DNA from: Salinispora arenicola
GTDB lineage: Bacteria > Actinomycetota > Actinomycetes > Mycobacteriales > Micromonosporaceae
Assembly (NCBI RefSeq): GCF_006716065.1
Contig: NZ_VFOL01000001.1
Coordinates: forward strand, 3,596,001-3,660,000
Length of the DNA stretch: 64,000 nt
Direction: 5' to 3'
How positions within the stretch are numbered: the stretch's first letter is position 1; every line of letters begins with the position of its first letter. A model generated the notes under the pieces. It worked only from the letters and a program-made list of their open reading frames with translations. It had not been told where the DNA came from and searched no databases. Both the position numbers and the translations under genes were made by a program. Below are positions 26,736 through 36,269 of this stretch, piece by piece.

Positions 26736-27998
26736 ATGCTGTGGGCAAGGTTCTTCCGGATCCGCCAGAATCTGGTGGGCAGCCTGTGGTTCTTTCCGCT
26801 TATCGGGCTGATCGCAGGTGGGCTGTTCGCCCTGCTGGTCCGCGCGGTCGATGCCGTCGTCACCCTGCCGTCGGCGTGGCATGTCGAGCCGTCCTCGGCG
26901 GAGGAACTCCTCACCATCGTGGTCGAGGTTGCCGGGGTTCTGGCCGGATTTGTGGTGGCCGTGAGCGTTGTCGTGCTGGAACTCCACGCCGACAGCTTTC
27001 CTCGCTACCTACGCCTGTTGTATCGCGACCGATTCCACCTGTCCACCGTGACGGTCCTCCTCGGGACCGTTGCCTTTGCCTTCACGTTGCTGGTCATCGG
27101 TGGGACATCCGAAATCCCGCAGCTCGGTGTTGGGATCTCCGGGATTCTGCTCATCGCCAGCTTTGCGCTGTTCGTGGTTTTCCTCAACCATCTGGTGCAT
27201 CAGCTGCGGCCGGTGGCAGTCGCGGCCGAAGTGACCAAGACCGCCCAGAAGCTGATCTTGTCGCGTGAGCAGTCGGGCGAGTCGGTGGCGCCCGAGGAGG
27301 AGCCGACCGAGGAGCCGGCATTGGTGATTCGGGCCCGGCGGTCCGGATCGGTGCAGGCAGTGAGCGAGACAGCCCTGGTGCGGTGGGCGAGCCAGCGCGA
27401 CTGCCACCTCCGATCGAAAGTGGCGGCAGGCGACTACGTCATCGCTGGGCAGCCGGTCATGGAGATCTACGGAAAGCGTCCGTCGAGCGATTCCACCGAA
27501 CAGATACACGCGATGGTGGCGATGGGGATCGAGCGAACGATCGAGCGGGATCCGGCGTTTCCGTTCCGGATCCTGGTCGACAGTGCGGCGCGGGCGCTCT
27601 CGTCCGCCATCAACGATCCGACCACGGCAGTGCAGATGTTGGACTACATCGAGGAGCTGCTTCGGACGATTGCGCCAATGCCCCTCGGCGCAATGGCCTA
27701 CTTCGATGAGTCAGGCCAGTCACGGCTGGTCATGCCGGGGCGGACGTGGGCGGACTATCTCACCCTGGCGGTCACGGAGATTCGGGAGTACGGGGCCAGT
27801 TCCATCCAGGTGATGCGGCGGCTACGCGCCATGCTCGAAGATCTTTGCGAGGTGATCCCCGACGACCGGAGACCGGCGGTGGAGGCCGAACTCTCCCGGC
27901 TTGATCAGACCCTGGCCGCAAGCTTCGGAGGTCAGGTTGACCATGACCGTGCCACGGTGCCGGACCGGCAGGGAATCGGCGGTCCGGGCCGCGGGTAA
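26736..27998 (+). CDS. DUF2254 family membrane protein
   Basis: About 420 residues. Four hydrophobic segments in the first 150 residues (WFFPLIGLIAGGLFALLV onward) are followed by a large soluble domain with the conserved segments RDCHLRSKVAAGDYVIAGQP and ALSSAINDPTTAVQMLDYIEELL, characteristic of DUF2254. The function is unknown. Two adjacent ATG codons (26733, 26736) follow GAGGAG; the second has the better 7-base spacing. An earlier in-frame ATG at 26697 lacks a site. Confidence 0.88.
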   Translation: MLWARFFRIRQNLVGSLWFFPLIGLIAGGLFALLVRAVDAVVTLPSAWHVEPSSAEELLTIVVEVAGVLAGFVVAVSVVVLELHADSFPRYLRLLYRDRFHLSTVTVLLGTVAFAFTLLVIGGTSEIPQLGVGISGILLIASFALFVVFLNHLVHQLRPVAVAAEVTKTAQKLILSREQSGESVAPEEEPTEEPALVIRARRSGSVQAVSETALVRWASQRDCHLRSKVAAGDYVIAGQPVMEIYGKRPSSDSTEQIHAMVAMGIERTIERDPAFPFRILVDSAARALSSAINDPTTAVQMLDYIEELLRTIAPMPLGAMAYFDESGQSRLVMPGRTWADYLTLAVTEIREYGASSIQVMRRLRAMLEDLCEVIPDDRRPAVEAELSRLDQTLAASFGGQVDHDRATVPDRQGIGGPGRG

Positions 27999-28131
27999 GC
28001 GCGCGGGCTCCGGGCCCAGCTGGTGGCCGAACGGATTCCGACCACTGCCCGCCTCGTGCTCTGGTAGAACGAGAACGGGAGGGCCACGCGTTCCAAAGGA
28101 CAGTGGAAACTGCTGGTGAAGGGTGTTGCCG

Positions 28132-28806
28132 ATGGCCAAGAACTCTGATCAAGGCACGTTTCGCGCACTCCGAAATCCCCGCGGGGTCGCGGTCGCGGGC
28201 ATACTGTTCGCGGTGGTCTTCGCGATCAGTATCATCCTGCTTCGTTCCTCGCTTCCGAAGGAACCGTTCGCCGACGTGGAATGGGTGCGGCGGGAAGCTG
28301 GCCGGATGCGGGTGGCGTTGTTCCTGATCCCGTTCGCCGGCATCTTCTTCCTGTGGTTCATGGGCGTCGTGCGGGAGTACATGGGCAACCTGGGAGACTG
28401 GTTCTTCTCCACCCTGCTCATCGGAAGCGGCGTCCTGTTCCTGGCCATGATCTTCGTCTCCATCGTGGTTGCCGGAGCCATCCTGGACGGCGTTCCTGAA
28501 GGCGAGTCCATGTCCCTGAGCACCGAGACGGTCGGGTTCGGCCGTTCGATCATGCTCGAGGCGAGCGGAGTCTACGCCGTGCGTATGGCAGCCGTCTTCA
28601 TGTTCGCTCTCGGCACGGTCGGGATGAAGACCCGCCTGATGCCGAAGTGGCTGTGGATCCTGACCTATGTGCTGGCTGTGGTGCTCCTCGTCGTCACCAG
28701 CCAGAACCTCTGGTTCACGCTCATCTTCCCCGCCTGGGTGCTCCTGGTGAGTATCCGAATGTTGGTCACCGGCCAAGTGGCGCCATCCAGTACCGCGACG
28801 AGTTGA
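28132..28806 (+). CDS. Putative membrane protein, unknown function
   Basis: 224 residues. I do not recognise the family. Five to six hydrophobic segments are visible (for example VAVAGILFAVVFAISIILL, LFLIPFAGIFFLWFMGVV, and two near the C-terminus), with a long loop after the fourth. ATG at 28132 lies 134 bases after the DUF2254 stop and 176 before the sulfatase, in the same direction, so the three may be one transcription unit. A link with sulfatase export or substrate uptake would be speculation. Confidence 0.8.
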   Translation: MAKNSDQGTFRALRNPRGVAVAGILFAVVFAISIILLRSSLPKEPFADVEWVRREAGRMRVALFLIPFAGIFFLWFMGVVREYMGNLGDWFFSTLLIGSGVLFLAMIFVSIVVAGAILDGVPEGESMSLSTETVGFGRSIMLEASGVYAVRMAAVFMFALGTVGMKTRLMPKWLWILTYVLAVVLLVVTSQNLWFTLIFPAWVLLVSIRMLVTGQVAPSSTATS

Positions 28807-28982
28807 TCCGGCAGCGGTCGGCGGGACTCCAGGCTGCTTCGTCGACGAGGCGTTGAACCTGGTCCCGGCCGGCCGGCCGGCTGGAAGCGCTCGGGACTGG
28901 CGCGAAGCCAGCAGAGCTTGGGCGAACGGTGTCACGGGCCGACCGCGTGTGCTGTCACGGGAGCGAGAAGGAGAAGCTGTTC

Positions 28983-31379
28983 ATGAGCAAAGCATTCAAG
29001 GGTGTCATCAACCTGGGCGTCACGGACTCGACGCCGGACTGGGATCCCTACGCGCAACCGCAGGCCCCGAAGGGGGCACCGAACGTGCTGTTCCTTGTGT
29101 GGGACGACACCGGCTTTGGTTCCTGGGACTTCTTCGGCGGGCCCATCGAGATGCCGAACATGAGCAAGCTCGCGAACAACGGGCTGAGGTACACCCAGTT
29201 CCACACGACGGCGCTGTGTTCACCCACCCGGGCCGCGTTGCTGAGCGGGCGCAACCACACCACCGTCGGGATGTCCTGTGTCGCGGAGGCGACCGAGGGG
29301 TTCCCCGGTATGAACGGGCATATTCCGGGTGAGGCAGCGCTTGTCGGTGAGACTCTGAGCGACCGGGGCTACAACACCTATGCGCTGGGCAAGTGGCACT
29401 GTGTCTCCGAGGACGAGACCAACATGGCCTCCTCCAAGCGCAACTGGCCCACCAGTCGTGGCTTCGAGCGTTTCTACGGCTTCCTCGGCGGTGAGGCGAA
29501 CCAGTACTACCCGAACCTCGTGCAGGACCAGCAGTTCATCGACCAGACTGCCGACCCGGTCAGCGTTGACGAGTGGAAGAAAGGCAAGGACGGATATCTC
29601 CTCACTGCCGACCTCGTCGATCGAGCTATCGGCATGATTTCCGACGCCAAGCAGGTCGCTCCGGACCGGCCGTTCTTCATGTACTTCTGCCCCGGCGCCA
29701 ACCACGCCCCGCACCACGTACCGAAAGCCTGGGCAGACAAGTACAAGGGCAAGTTCGACATGGGCTACGAGGCCATCCGCGAGAAGATCCTGGCGAAACA
29801 GATCAAGATGGGTATCCTACCGAAGGGTACGGAACTCTCCCCGATCAACCCGCTCAGTGACGTCCGCAGTGCGGACGGCAAGCCATCGCCGCCGATGAGC
29901 GACGTACGCCCGTGGGATTCGCTCAGCGACGACGAGAAGAAGTTGCAGACGCGCATGGCGGAGGTGTTCGCCGGTTTCTCCAGTTACGCGGACCACGAGA
30001 TCGGCCGGCTGATCTCGTACCTGGAGGAGACCGGGCAACTGGACAACACCCTCATCTTCGTGATCTCGGACAATGGTGCCTCGGGTGAGGGAGGACCGGA
30101 TGGTGCGGTCAATGAGAACAAGTTCTTCAACAGCGTCCCCAGCAGTGTGGACGAGAACCTGAAACTGCTCGACATCCTTGGTTCCCCGGGTACGTACAAC
30201 CACTATTCGACGGGTTGGGCCTTCGCTTTCAACACTCCGTTCAAGCTGTTTAAGCAGGACGCGTGGGAGGGGGGCGTCTGCGACCCGATGATCGTTCACT
30301 GGCCTGCGGGGATCAAGGCGAAAGGCGAGATGCGCGACCAGTACGCGCACGTCACCGACATCGTTCCGACCGTGTACGAATGCCTTGGTATCGACCTGCC
30401 GGAGACGGTCAAGGGCTTCACCCAGTGGCCGTTGGAAGGCACCAGCTTCAAACACACATTCGAGAAGCCCAAGGCGAAGACGGCGAAGCGTAGCCAGTTC
30501 TACCAGATGCTGGGCACGCGTGCACTGTGGCGCGACGGGTGGAAGGTGGACGCCCTGCATCCCAGTTCACCTGCCGACTGGGGTCACTTCGGGCAGGACA
30601 AGTGGGCGCTCTACCACACCGACGTCGACCGTGCCGAGATCCACGACGTGGCCGACCAGCATCCCGAACTGGCCGCGGAACTGGTGGGCCTGTGGTACCA
30701 CGAGGCCGGCAAGTTCTTCGGCCTGCCGATGGAGGACCGGCCCACCGTCGAATTCCTCAGTACGCCGCGACCGCAGGTGGCGCCGCCCCGGGACCATTAC
30801 GTCTACTATCCGAACACGCTGGAGGTCCCGGAGGCGGTCGCGGTCAACATCCGCGGGCGGTCCTACATCATTGCGGCCGATGTCATCATCGACGGCTCCA
30901 ACGCGGAAGGTGTTCTCTTCGCGCAGGGCTCCAACTTCGGCGGGCACGCACTCTACCTCAAGGACGGCAAACTCAAGTACGTCTACAACTACCTGGGGGA
31001 GAACGAACAGGTAATTACGTCGAACAGCGATGTGCCGAAGGGGAAGGTGGTGCTCGGTGTCGCGTTCGAGAAGGAGAAGTTGACCACTCCGCCCGGTTCG
31101 GACCGACCCAGTGCATGCATCGGTAACGCATCGCTGTTCATCGGCAAGAAGAAGGTCGGTGAATGTAAGGGTATGCAAACCCAACTCGGCAAGTTCGCGC
31201 TCGCCGGGGAAGGCTTCAACGTAGGGCGGGACCGGGGCGCACCCGTCACCTATGACTACTCCGGCGAGCGTCCCTGGAAGCTGACCGGGGCCACGATCAA
31301 ACAGGTCATCGCCGACGTTTCGGGTGAGGCCTACGTCGACGTCGAGCGGGAGGCAGCGGCCATGATGGCGCGGGACTGA
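28983..31379 (+). CDS. Type I arylsulfatase (formylglycine-dependent)
   Basis: 798 residues. The alkaline-phosphatase-like fold is shown by the metal ligands in LFLVWDDTGFGSWDFFGG, the active-site motif CSPTRAALLSGRN (Cys to be converted to formylglycine, CxPxR form), the conserved GKWHC, and the second metal site VISDNGASGEGG. The C-terminal 170 residues form a beta-rich LamG-like domain. No Sec signal is apparent, so it is probably cytoplasmic or exported another way. ATG at 28983 follows AAGGAGA. The FGE needed for activation is encoded 3.8 kb upstream. The sulfate ester substrate is unknown. Confidence 0.95.
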   Translation: MSKAFKGVINLGVTDSTPDWDPYAQPQAPKGAPNVLFLVWDDTGFGSWDFFGGPIEMPNMSKLANNGLRYTQFHTTALCSPTRAALLSGRNHTTVGMSCVAEATEGFPGMNGHIPGEAALVGETLSDRGYNTYALGKWHCVSEDETNMASSKRNWPTSRGFERFYGFLGGEANQYYPNLVQDQQFIDQTADPVSVDEWKKGKDGYLLTADLVDRAIGMISDAKQVAPDRPFFMYFCPGANHAPHHVPKAWADKYKGKFDMGYEAIREKILAKQIKMGILPKGTELSPINPLSDVRSADGKPSPPMSDVRPWDSLSDDEKKLQTRMAEVFAGFSSYADHEIGRLISYLEETGQLDNTLIFVISDNGASGEGGPDGAVNENKFFNSVPSSVDENLKLLDILGSPGTYNHYSTGWAFAFNTPFKLFKQDAWEGGVCDPMIVHWPAGIKAKGEMRDQYAHVTDIVPTVYECLGIDLPETVKGFTQWPLEGTSFKHTFEKPKAKTAKRSQFYQMLGTRALWRDGWKVDALHPSSPADWGHFGQDKWALYHTDVDRAEIHDVADQHPELAAELVGLWYHEAGKFFGLPMEDRPTVEFLSTPRPQVAPPRDHYVYYPNTLEVPEAVAVNIRGRSYIIAADVIIDGSNAEGVLFAQGSNFGGHALYLKDGKLKYVYNYLGENEQVITSNSDVPKGKVVLGVAFEKEKLTTPPGSDRPSACIGNASLFIGKKKVGECKGMQTQLGKFALAGEGFNVGRDRGAPVTYDYSGERPWKLTGATIKQVIADVSGEAYVDVEREAAAMMARD

Positions 31380-31430
31380 CGACCAAGGGGCCGTTCCGCG
31401 GTCGGCTCTGTCCCCTTCCGCGGTACAGCC

Positions 31431-31497
31431 CAGTCCGATCCGATCCGGTTCAGTCCGATCCGGTCCAGTCCAGTCCAGTCCGGTCTGGTTCGGTCGG
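31431..31497. repeat. Degenerate tandem repeats of a 5-base unit
   Basis: About a dozen imperfect copies of CAGTC/CGGTC/CGATC-like pentamers, on a 5-base periodicity, lie just downstream of the sulfatase gene. Simple-sequence expansion by slippage is likely. Confidence 0.75.
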
Positions 31498-31525
31498 GCA
31501 CGGCTCGGCGCTGATCCGGGCGCGC

Positions 31526-31554
31526 TCGGGGCACCCGCAGGGCGGGTGCCCCGA
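31526..31554. terminator. 13-bp perfect hairpin after the sulfatase gene
   Basis: Arms 31526-31538 and 31542-31554 are exact reverse complements with a 3-base loop. There is no T-tract. The rest of the 378-base gap before yaaA (31380-31757) holds the pentamer repeats and the yaaA promoter region; no other feature is seen. Confidence 0.8.
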
Positions 31555-31757
31555 ACGCCTTCAGCCCACCCGTGGCAGGCGGAAACAAGGCCACGACCCC
31601 TGGTGGTAGGGCCGTGATCGTGGGGCGAGTGCCGGCTGGAGCCCTGCCGGCCCCGCAAGCCCCAAACGGGCCCTGCCGGGCTCCAGGTTTCATCGCGTGG
31701 TCCGTGCCGACCGGGCGGCTATGCTCGTGCCACAGTGATCTCGGTGTGGAGGCGGAC

Positions 31758-32615
31758 ATGGGCAAGGTTGACGAGTCGGTCAACCAGACTGACGAGGTCG
31801 ACGCCGCCACGGGAAGCCAGGCACTGACCATTCTGATCCACACCTCCAAGGCGATGCGACCGGCACCGCGGGCCGGCGCGACCCTCAGCGTGCCCGTTCT
31901 CCGGGGCCGGGCCGAGGAACTGGCGACGTACCTCAAGACCCTGTCGGTGCGGCAGCTCGCCGCCGTCATGGAGATCTCTCCGGAACTGGCCGACCGGACG
32001 CATGGGCTGTTCGCCGACTGGGGCACCGACCCGGCGCAGCAGTCTCCGGCTATTGACAGCTTCGCCGGTGACATCTACAGCGGGCTTCGCGCGTGCGACC
32101 TCACCGCCGCTGACCGGGCGTACGCCGAAGGCCGGTTGCGTATCCTCTCCGGGCTGTACGGCATCCTGCGCCCACACGATGGGATTCAGCCGTACCGGCT
32201 GGAGATGGGCTATCGGTTGCCCGACCCGCCGTACGCCAACCTTTACCAGTTCTGGGGTGATTCGGTCGCTCGTCGCCTGCCGTCGGCCGGCGTCATCGTC
32301 GACCTGGCCGCTATCGAATACAACCGGCTCGTCACCCGGTTTCTGCCCCGCGACCGGTTCGTCAGCCCCCGCTTCCTGACGATGCATCCCAAGACGGGCG
32401 AGCCGCGGTTCGTCGTCGTGCACGCGAAGATCGCCCGAGGTGCCTTCGCGCGGTGGCTGCTGTCCGCCCGGGTCGAGAACCCGGCGGACATCGTCGAGTT
32501 CGCTGAGATCGGCTATCGCTACGAACCGGCCCTGAGTAAGCCCCGCCAGCCGGCCTTCGTCTGCAAGGAGTTCGAGGGCAAGGGCCTCAGCGTCCGGTTG
32601 CACGACCTGGGGTGA
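31758..32615 (+). CDS. yaaA: Peroxide stress protein YaaA (UPF0246)
   Basis: 285 residues. The family hallmark SGLYGILRPHDGIQPYRLEMG is present (LSGLYGILRP then YRLEMG), together with the C-terminal FEGKGLSVRL-like end. E. coli YaaA lowers free iron and binds DNA during peroxide stress. ATG at 31758 is chosen for GGAGG six bases upstream, although the frame is open earlier. It is monocistronic. Confidence 0.93.
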   Translation: MGKVDESVNQTDEVDAATGSQALTILIHTSKAMRPAPRAGATLSVPVLRGRAEELATYLKTLSVRQLAAVMEISPELADRTHGLFADWGTDPAQQSPAIDSFAGDIYSGLRACDLTAADRAYAEGRLRILSGLYGILRPHDGIQPYRLEMGYRLPDPPYANLYQFWGDSVARRLPSAGVIVDLAAIEYNRLVTRFLPRDRFVSPRFLTMHPKTGEPRFVVVHAKIARGAFARWLLSARVENPADIVEFAEIGYRYEPALSKPRQPAFVCKEFEGKGLSVRLHDLG

Positions 32616-32617
32616 CC

Positions 32618-32660
32618 GGCCCGTCGTCGGGCCCGTCCCCACCTTCGGTCGGGGCTGTCG
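32618..32660. terminator. Two adjacent short hairpins between yaaA and the racemase remnant
   Basis: GGCCCG-TCGT-CGGGCC (32618-32633) directly follows the yaaA stop. A second, imperfect CCCCACC/GGTCGGGG hairpin follows within 25 bases. They lie between convergent genes and could act on either strand. Confidence 0.5.
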
Positions 32661-32716
32661 TCACCGTCACCTTCCGTTGCCGTCGACTGAGTCAAACATT
32701 TCCTGCTGTCGCGGTG

Positions 32717-33446
32717 TCACGGAGCATAGAGGGAGAATTCGCCTGTGTAGGACTTGTCCGGTGGGGCTGCGTAGCCGTGTCTCTTGCTTGTGCTGAGGTC
32801 GAGGCCGTAGAGCGCCTCAGCCAGCTTTACCGCAGCCGCCACTCCGTCGATCACCGGAAGCCGAACTCCTGCGAGTACGTCTTCGCGAGGTCGGCCTCGC
32901 CGGCGCAACCGAGGATGATCGAGTCGGGTTGGTCGTCGGCGACGACGCGCTGGACGTCCGCTCGCAGCATCTTGCTGGCTCCTGACCTGGGGTCGTCGAG
33001 CGCCAGTACCGGGAATCCGGCGGCGTGGACCCCGCGACAGTGACGTTTGTAGCCGTAGCGCAACACCAGACTCTCGATCACAGGGACGGAGCCGGCCGGT
33101 GTGCCGACCACGCTGAAGCTACCCCCGATCAAGACGGCGACGTGCATGGCGGCCTCGGCGATGCCGATCACTGGTGCGGTCGCGATGCTGCGGGCAGCGT
33201 CCAGGCCCGTGTCATCGAAACAGGCGATGACGAATCCGTGTGCGCCGGCCTTCATGCCGTTGCGTACCTCGTCGATGAGCCCAGGCACGCTGAACGCCCG
33301 TCGTAGTGGCCCTCGATGCTGGTGGGCCCCTTGGTGGGATTCACCGCGGTGATCTCGGTTTCTGGTGCGGCCACGGCACGTGCGGCTGCTTCGATCTTGT
33401 CAGTCATCGACTGGGTGGTGTTCGGGTTTATGACCAGAAGCATCAT
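32717..33446 (-). pseudogene. Asp/Glu/hydantoin racemase-family gene with two frameshifts
   Basis: Three consecutive pieces in three frames make one racemase. The N-terminus MLLVINPNTTQSMTDKIEAA and GHYDG come in the first frame (33446 to about 33300). SVPGLIDEVRNGMKAGAHGF through ILGCAG come in the second (to about 32868). LPVIDGVAAAVKLAEALYG to the stop are in the third. Each switch is explained by one missing base, the first at GACGGGCG and the second near GGCTTCCGG. The intact family has two catalytic Cys, and both the CFDD and LGCAG segments are retained. It is either recent decay or sequencing error. In 33447-33646, upstream, no gene is seen. Confidence 0.85.
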
Positions 33447-33646
33447 GGCGTTTACGGTGACGTATGGGGGTGCCGACGGTGTCGGCCACCAGTGTTTTCC
33501 CCCAAAGGGTTCCGCGCATGGGTGTGCAGGGCGCGTCCGAGGTCGAGGTACGGGGAAGTGGTGTCCGGGGGAGGCCGTGTTCGGGGGCGATAACCGCTGC
33601 CGCTGGCCTACGCCGTCCACGTGGTGGACACCCGCGACGCCGCCGT

Positions 33647-35191
33647 TCAGGTCCGGGTCGCCTTCGCGCGTTGGCCCTTCCTGCGGGGCCAGATCCAGCC
33701 GGCCAGCACCGCGCCGGCCAGTGCGATCACGCCTCCGAGTATGAGGGCTGTGGACACCCCGTCGGAGAATGCCTGGTGATACACCTCGATGACGAGGGAG
33801 CGTTGGCTTGCTGGCAGTTTGTCGAGGATGGCGCTCGCGGTCTGGGAGTTGGTCAGTGCGTTGACGACCTGGTTGGATTCCGCTTCGGTGAGTCCGGCGG
33901 CGGTGCTGACTGGTGCGGCTTCGGCGCGGCCGAAGCGGGTTGTTGCGGCGGTGAGTAGGACGACGCCGAGTGCGCCGCCCAGCATGCTGCTGGTTTTGTA
34001 TACCCCGGATGCGGTGCCGGCGAGGGTGGTTGGTGGGCCTGCGACGATGGTGTCGGCGACGGGTACGGACAGCAGGCCCAGTCCGGCGCCGACGACGAGC
34101 AGGCCCAGGATTACTGCGAGGACGGACAGGGCGGGTAGGAGGGTGCTGATGGCGATGCTGCCGAGGCCGACCAGGACGAGGCCCCAGATTGAGGGGGCGC
34201 GGGGGTCGTGTCGGGTGAGAATTCGTGCGCCGATGGTGTTGAAGATCAGGATTGTTGCGGCGGCGGGGATCAGGATCAGGCCGGCGATGAATGCGGTGTA
34301 GCCGCGGACGTCTTGGAGGTAGAGGGACAGCACGAACAGTGCGCCGGCGAAGGACATGTTCATCGTGAGGTTGACGATGAGGGCGCCGTCGAAGCTGCGG
34401 GTGCGAAACAGCCGTAGGTTCACCAGCGGGTCGCTGATCCGTAGTTCGACAAACACGAACGTCGCGCCGAGCGCCAACGTCGCGGCGAACAAAGCGATGA
34501 TGAGCGGGTCGTTGAAGCCGACCTGCTGGCCCTCGGTCAATGCGAAGAGTAGACACAGTGCCGTTCCGGCGCCGGTAATGAGCCCGATCAGGTCGACTCG
34601 TCCGTGGCCCCTGGTTGCGGTGGGGGCGTCGCGTCTGATTGTCAGGTACAGCACGAGGACCACGGGTGCGGTGAGCCAGAACAGCGACCGCCAGCCCAAC
34701 AGGGTGGTCAGTGTTCCGCCGATGGCGGGCCCGACCGCCTGCCCCGCCCAAGTGGCCGCGGCCCATGCGGCGAATGCTGAGGGTTGCTCGGCTCGGTCGA
34801 ACAGGGCCGGGATCATGGCTAGCGTGGCGGGCAGGATGAGTGCGCTGCCGACGCCCATCATCGCCCGACCGGCGACCAGGCCGGCGAGGTTGGGTGTGAA
34901 CGCGGTTGCCAGCGCGGCGACGCCGAAGATCAGTAGGCCGAGGAGCAGCATCTGTCGATGGCCGTAGAGGTCGGTGAGGCGTCCGCCGGCCAACAGGAGT
35001 GTGCCGCAGGCGATACTCAGGGCGTTGTTCGCCCACTGCATGTCGGTCAGGTTGACGCTCAACTCGGTGGCGATCGTCGGTAGCGCCACGCCCAGGTTGG
35101 AGAACGCGAGCCATACCAGGGTGGCAGCGGTACACAGGCCGACCAGGGCGGCCCGTCGCGACGGCGATGGCCGGCCAGGCCGGGAGGACAT
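33647..35191 (-). CDS. MFS drug/solute exporter, DHA2 (14-TM) family
   Basis: 514 residues with about fourteen membrane segments. Motif A-like GGRLTDLYGHRQ follows TM2, and TM5 has the antiporter motif GQAVGPAIGGTL. Proton-driven export of drugs or small molecules is the family role. ATG at 35191 is chosen because homologous sequence begins there (SPSRRAALVGLCTAATLVW). A TATATT hexamer (35200-35205 on this strand) sits nine bases before the ATG and no ribosome-binding site is seen, which suggests a leaderless transcript. Confidence 0.93.
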   Translation of the reverse strand: MSSRPGRPSPSRRAALVGLCTAATLVWLAFSNLGVALPTIATELSVNLTDMQWANNALSIACGTLLLAGGRLTDLYGHRQMLLLGLLIFGVAALATAFTPNLAGLVAGRAMMGVGSALILPATLAMIPALFDRAEQPSAFAAWAAATWAGQAVGPAIGGTLTTLLGWRSLFWLTAPVVLVLYLTIRRDAPTATRGHGRVDLIGLITGAGTALCLLFALTEGQQVGFNDPLIIALFAATLALGATFVFVELRISDPLVNLRLFRTRSFDGALIVNLTMNMSFAGALFVLSLYLQDVRGYTAFIAGLILIPAAATILIFNTIGARILTRHDPRAPSIWGLVLVGLGSIAISTLLPALSVLAVILGLLVVGAGLGLLSVPVADTIVAGPPTTLAGTASGVYKTSSMLGGALGVVLLTAATTRFGRAEAAPVSTAAGLTEAESNQVVNALTNSQTASAILDKLPASQRSLVIEVYHQAFSDGVSTALILGGVIALAGAVLAGWIWPRRKGQRAKATRT

Positions 35192-35642
35192 GACCGGACA
35201 ATATAGGAAATCTATCCTTCCTGTGGTGGTAAACCTGGCGATGGGTGGGCCGACCCGGGCGGCACGATGTCGGCCTCCGGTGCGACGGTGATGGCGCGGG
35301 GCGTTGATCGTGGCGCCACCGGAGTGCGGAGCGGTGGATCGGCGTGTCGGGAATTCGACGTCCGCTCCTGCGACGGCGAGAAATGGCCGCGCCTCGCATT
35401 CGAGAAGCACCAGTGCTCTCGATGGTACTGGCGCGGGGTGGGACCTGTTTCCGGAAGTATCGCGACGGGGCTTGGCTACCCGGATCGGTTGGGGCAGTAG
35501 CCCACGGCGGGTACGGTGTCCACTACGCACAGGAGGAGTTTTGGACATCGAGCGGATCGCAAGAGTGGGTACTTAGACAGTCGCTGCTGTCTGGATGATA
35601 ATGTCCTCGTCCTCGCACCCGAGAAATGGAGTCAACCCGAGC
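35192..35642. other. Divergent intergenic region of the DHA2 transporter and lsr2
   Basis: About 450 bases. It holds the transporter -10 element (35200-35205), an 11-codon TTG-initiated frame behind a strong AGGAGGAG (35531-35576) and the lsr2 promoter (35573-35602). The part 35230-35520 shows nothing I can support. Confidence 0.5.
35573..35602 (+). promoter_or_regulatory. Probable lsr2 promoter with inverted repeat in the spacer
   Basis: TTAGAC (35573-35578) and GATAAT (35597-35602) are 18 bases apart. The inverted repeat AGACAG/CTGTCT (35575-35580, 35587-35592, 6-base spacer) lies on the -35 and spacer, placed to act as an operator. The lsr2 ATG is 41 bases further. Confidence 0.5.
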
Positions 35643-35993
35643 ATGGCGCGACAGGTAATCACTCAACTGATTGACGACCTTACCGGCGGTGAAGCTGACC
35701 AGACGATTGAGTTCGGTCTCGACGGTAGGGCATACACCATCGAACTATCGGACGAGAACGCATCTACGCTTCGGCAGGCGCTTGCACCGTATATTGCCGT
35801 TGGTCAGCGCGTCGGCAGGGCCAACGGCCACGGTGGGATCACGAGGGCGGTTCGCGGAGCCGCCGCTACCGCTCAGCGGTCCACCCGCGCGCGGAACGAG
35901 GAGATTCGGGAGTGGGCGCGGGCCAACGGCTATCAGGTGTCGGATCGCGGACGCATCCCTGTCGAGGTCGTGGAGGCCTATGACAAACGGTGA
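35643..35993 (+). CDS. lsr2: Lsr2-family nucleoid-associated protein
   Basis: 116 residues, an H-NS-like silencer that bridges AT-rich DNA. The N-terminal dimerisation domain (MARQVITQLIDDLTGGEADQ, then FGLDGRAYTIELSDENA) and the C-terminal DNA-binding domain (IREWARANGYQVSDRGRIP with the AT-hook-like RGR) are both clear. ATG at 35643 begins the conserved sequence; the nearest GGAG is about 12 bases away. In actinomycetes Lsr2 silences acquired DNA and biosynthetic clusters. A strong terminator follows. Confidence 0.96.
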   Translation: MARQVITQLIDDLTGGEADQTIEFGLDGRAYTIELSDENASTLRQALAPYIAVGQRVGRANGHGGITRAVRGAAATAQRSTRARNEEIREWARANGYQVSDRGRIPVEVVEAYDKR

Positions 35994-36041
35994 ATCGAGC
36001 TGGCGGCGAGCAGGCCAGCAAAGGCAGGGGACACGTTGACC

Positions 36042-36084
36042 CGACACAGCATGGGGTCCCGACTCGGGATCCCATGCTGTGTCG
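36042..36084 (+). terminator. Rho-independent-type terminator after lsr2
   Basis: A 14-bp perfect stem (36042-36055 with 36071-36084), one G-T pair, then a further inner stem, followed by TTTCC. It lies 48 bases after the lsr2 stop. Confidence 0.88.
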
Positions 36085-36269
36085 TTTCCGCCGTGGACGA
36101 CGACGGCGGATCCGAATGCGCGGCGGGCACGAGGCGTGCGTAGATCACTGGCCCAGACCGGATGAACGATCGTGATGCTGTCACCCGACGCAGCGGCCGT
36201 CGACTCGGGGTGTGTGGGCTGCTGTGGGCGGCCGCATGGGCTAGGGCTGCAACCGAAAGGAAGACGATT

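Noticed and set aside
33252..35399. A 715-codon minus-strand frame through the DHA2 transporter region
   Set aside because: Only its last 65 codons are real (the N-terminal piece of the racemase remnant); the rest is an out-of-frame reading of the transporter.
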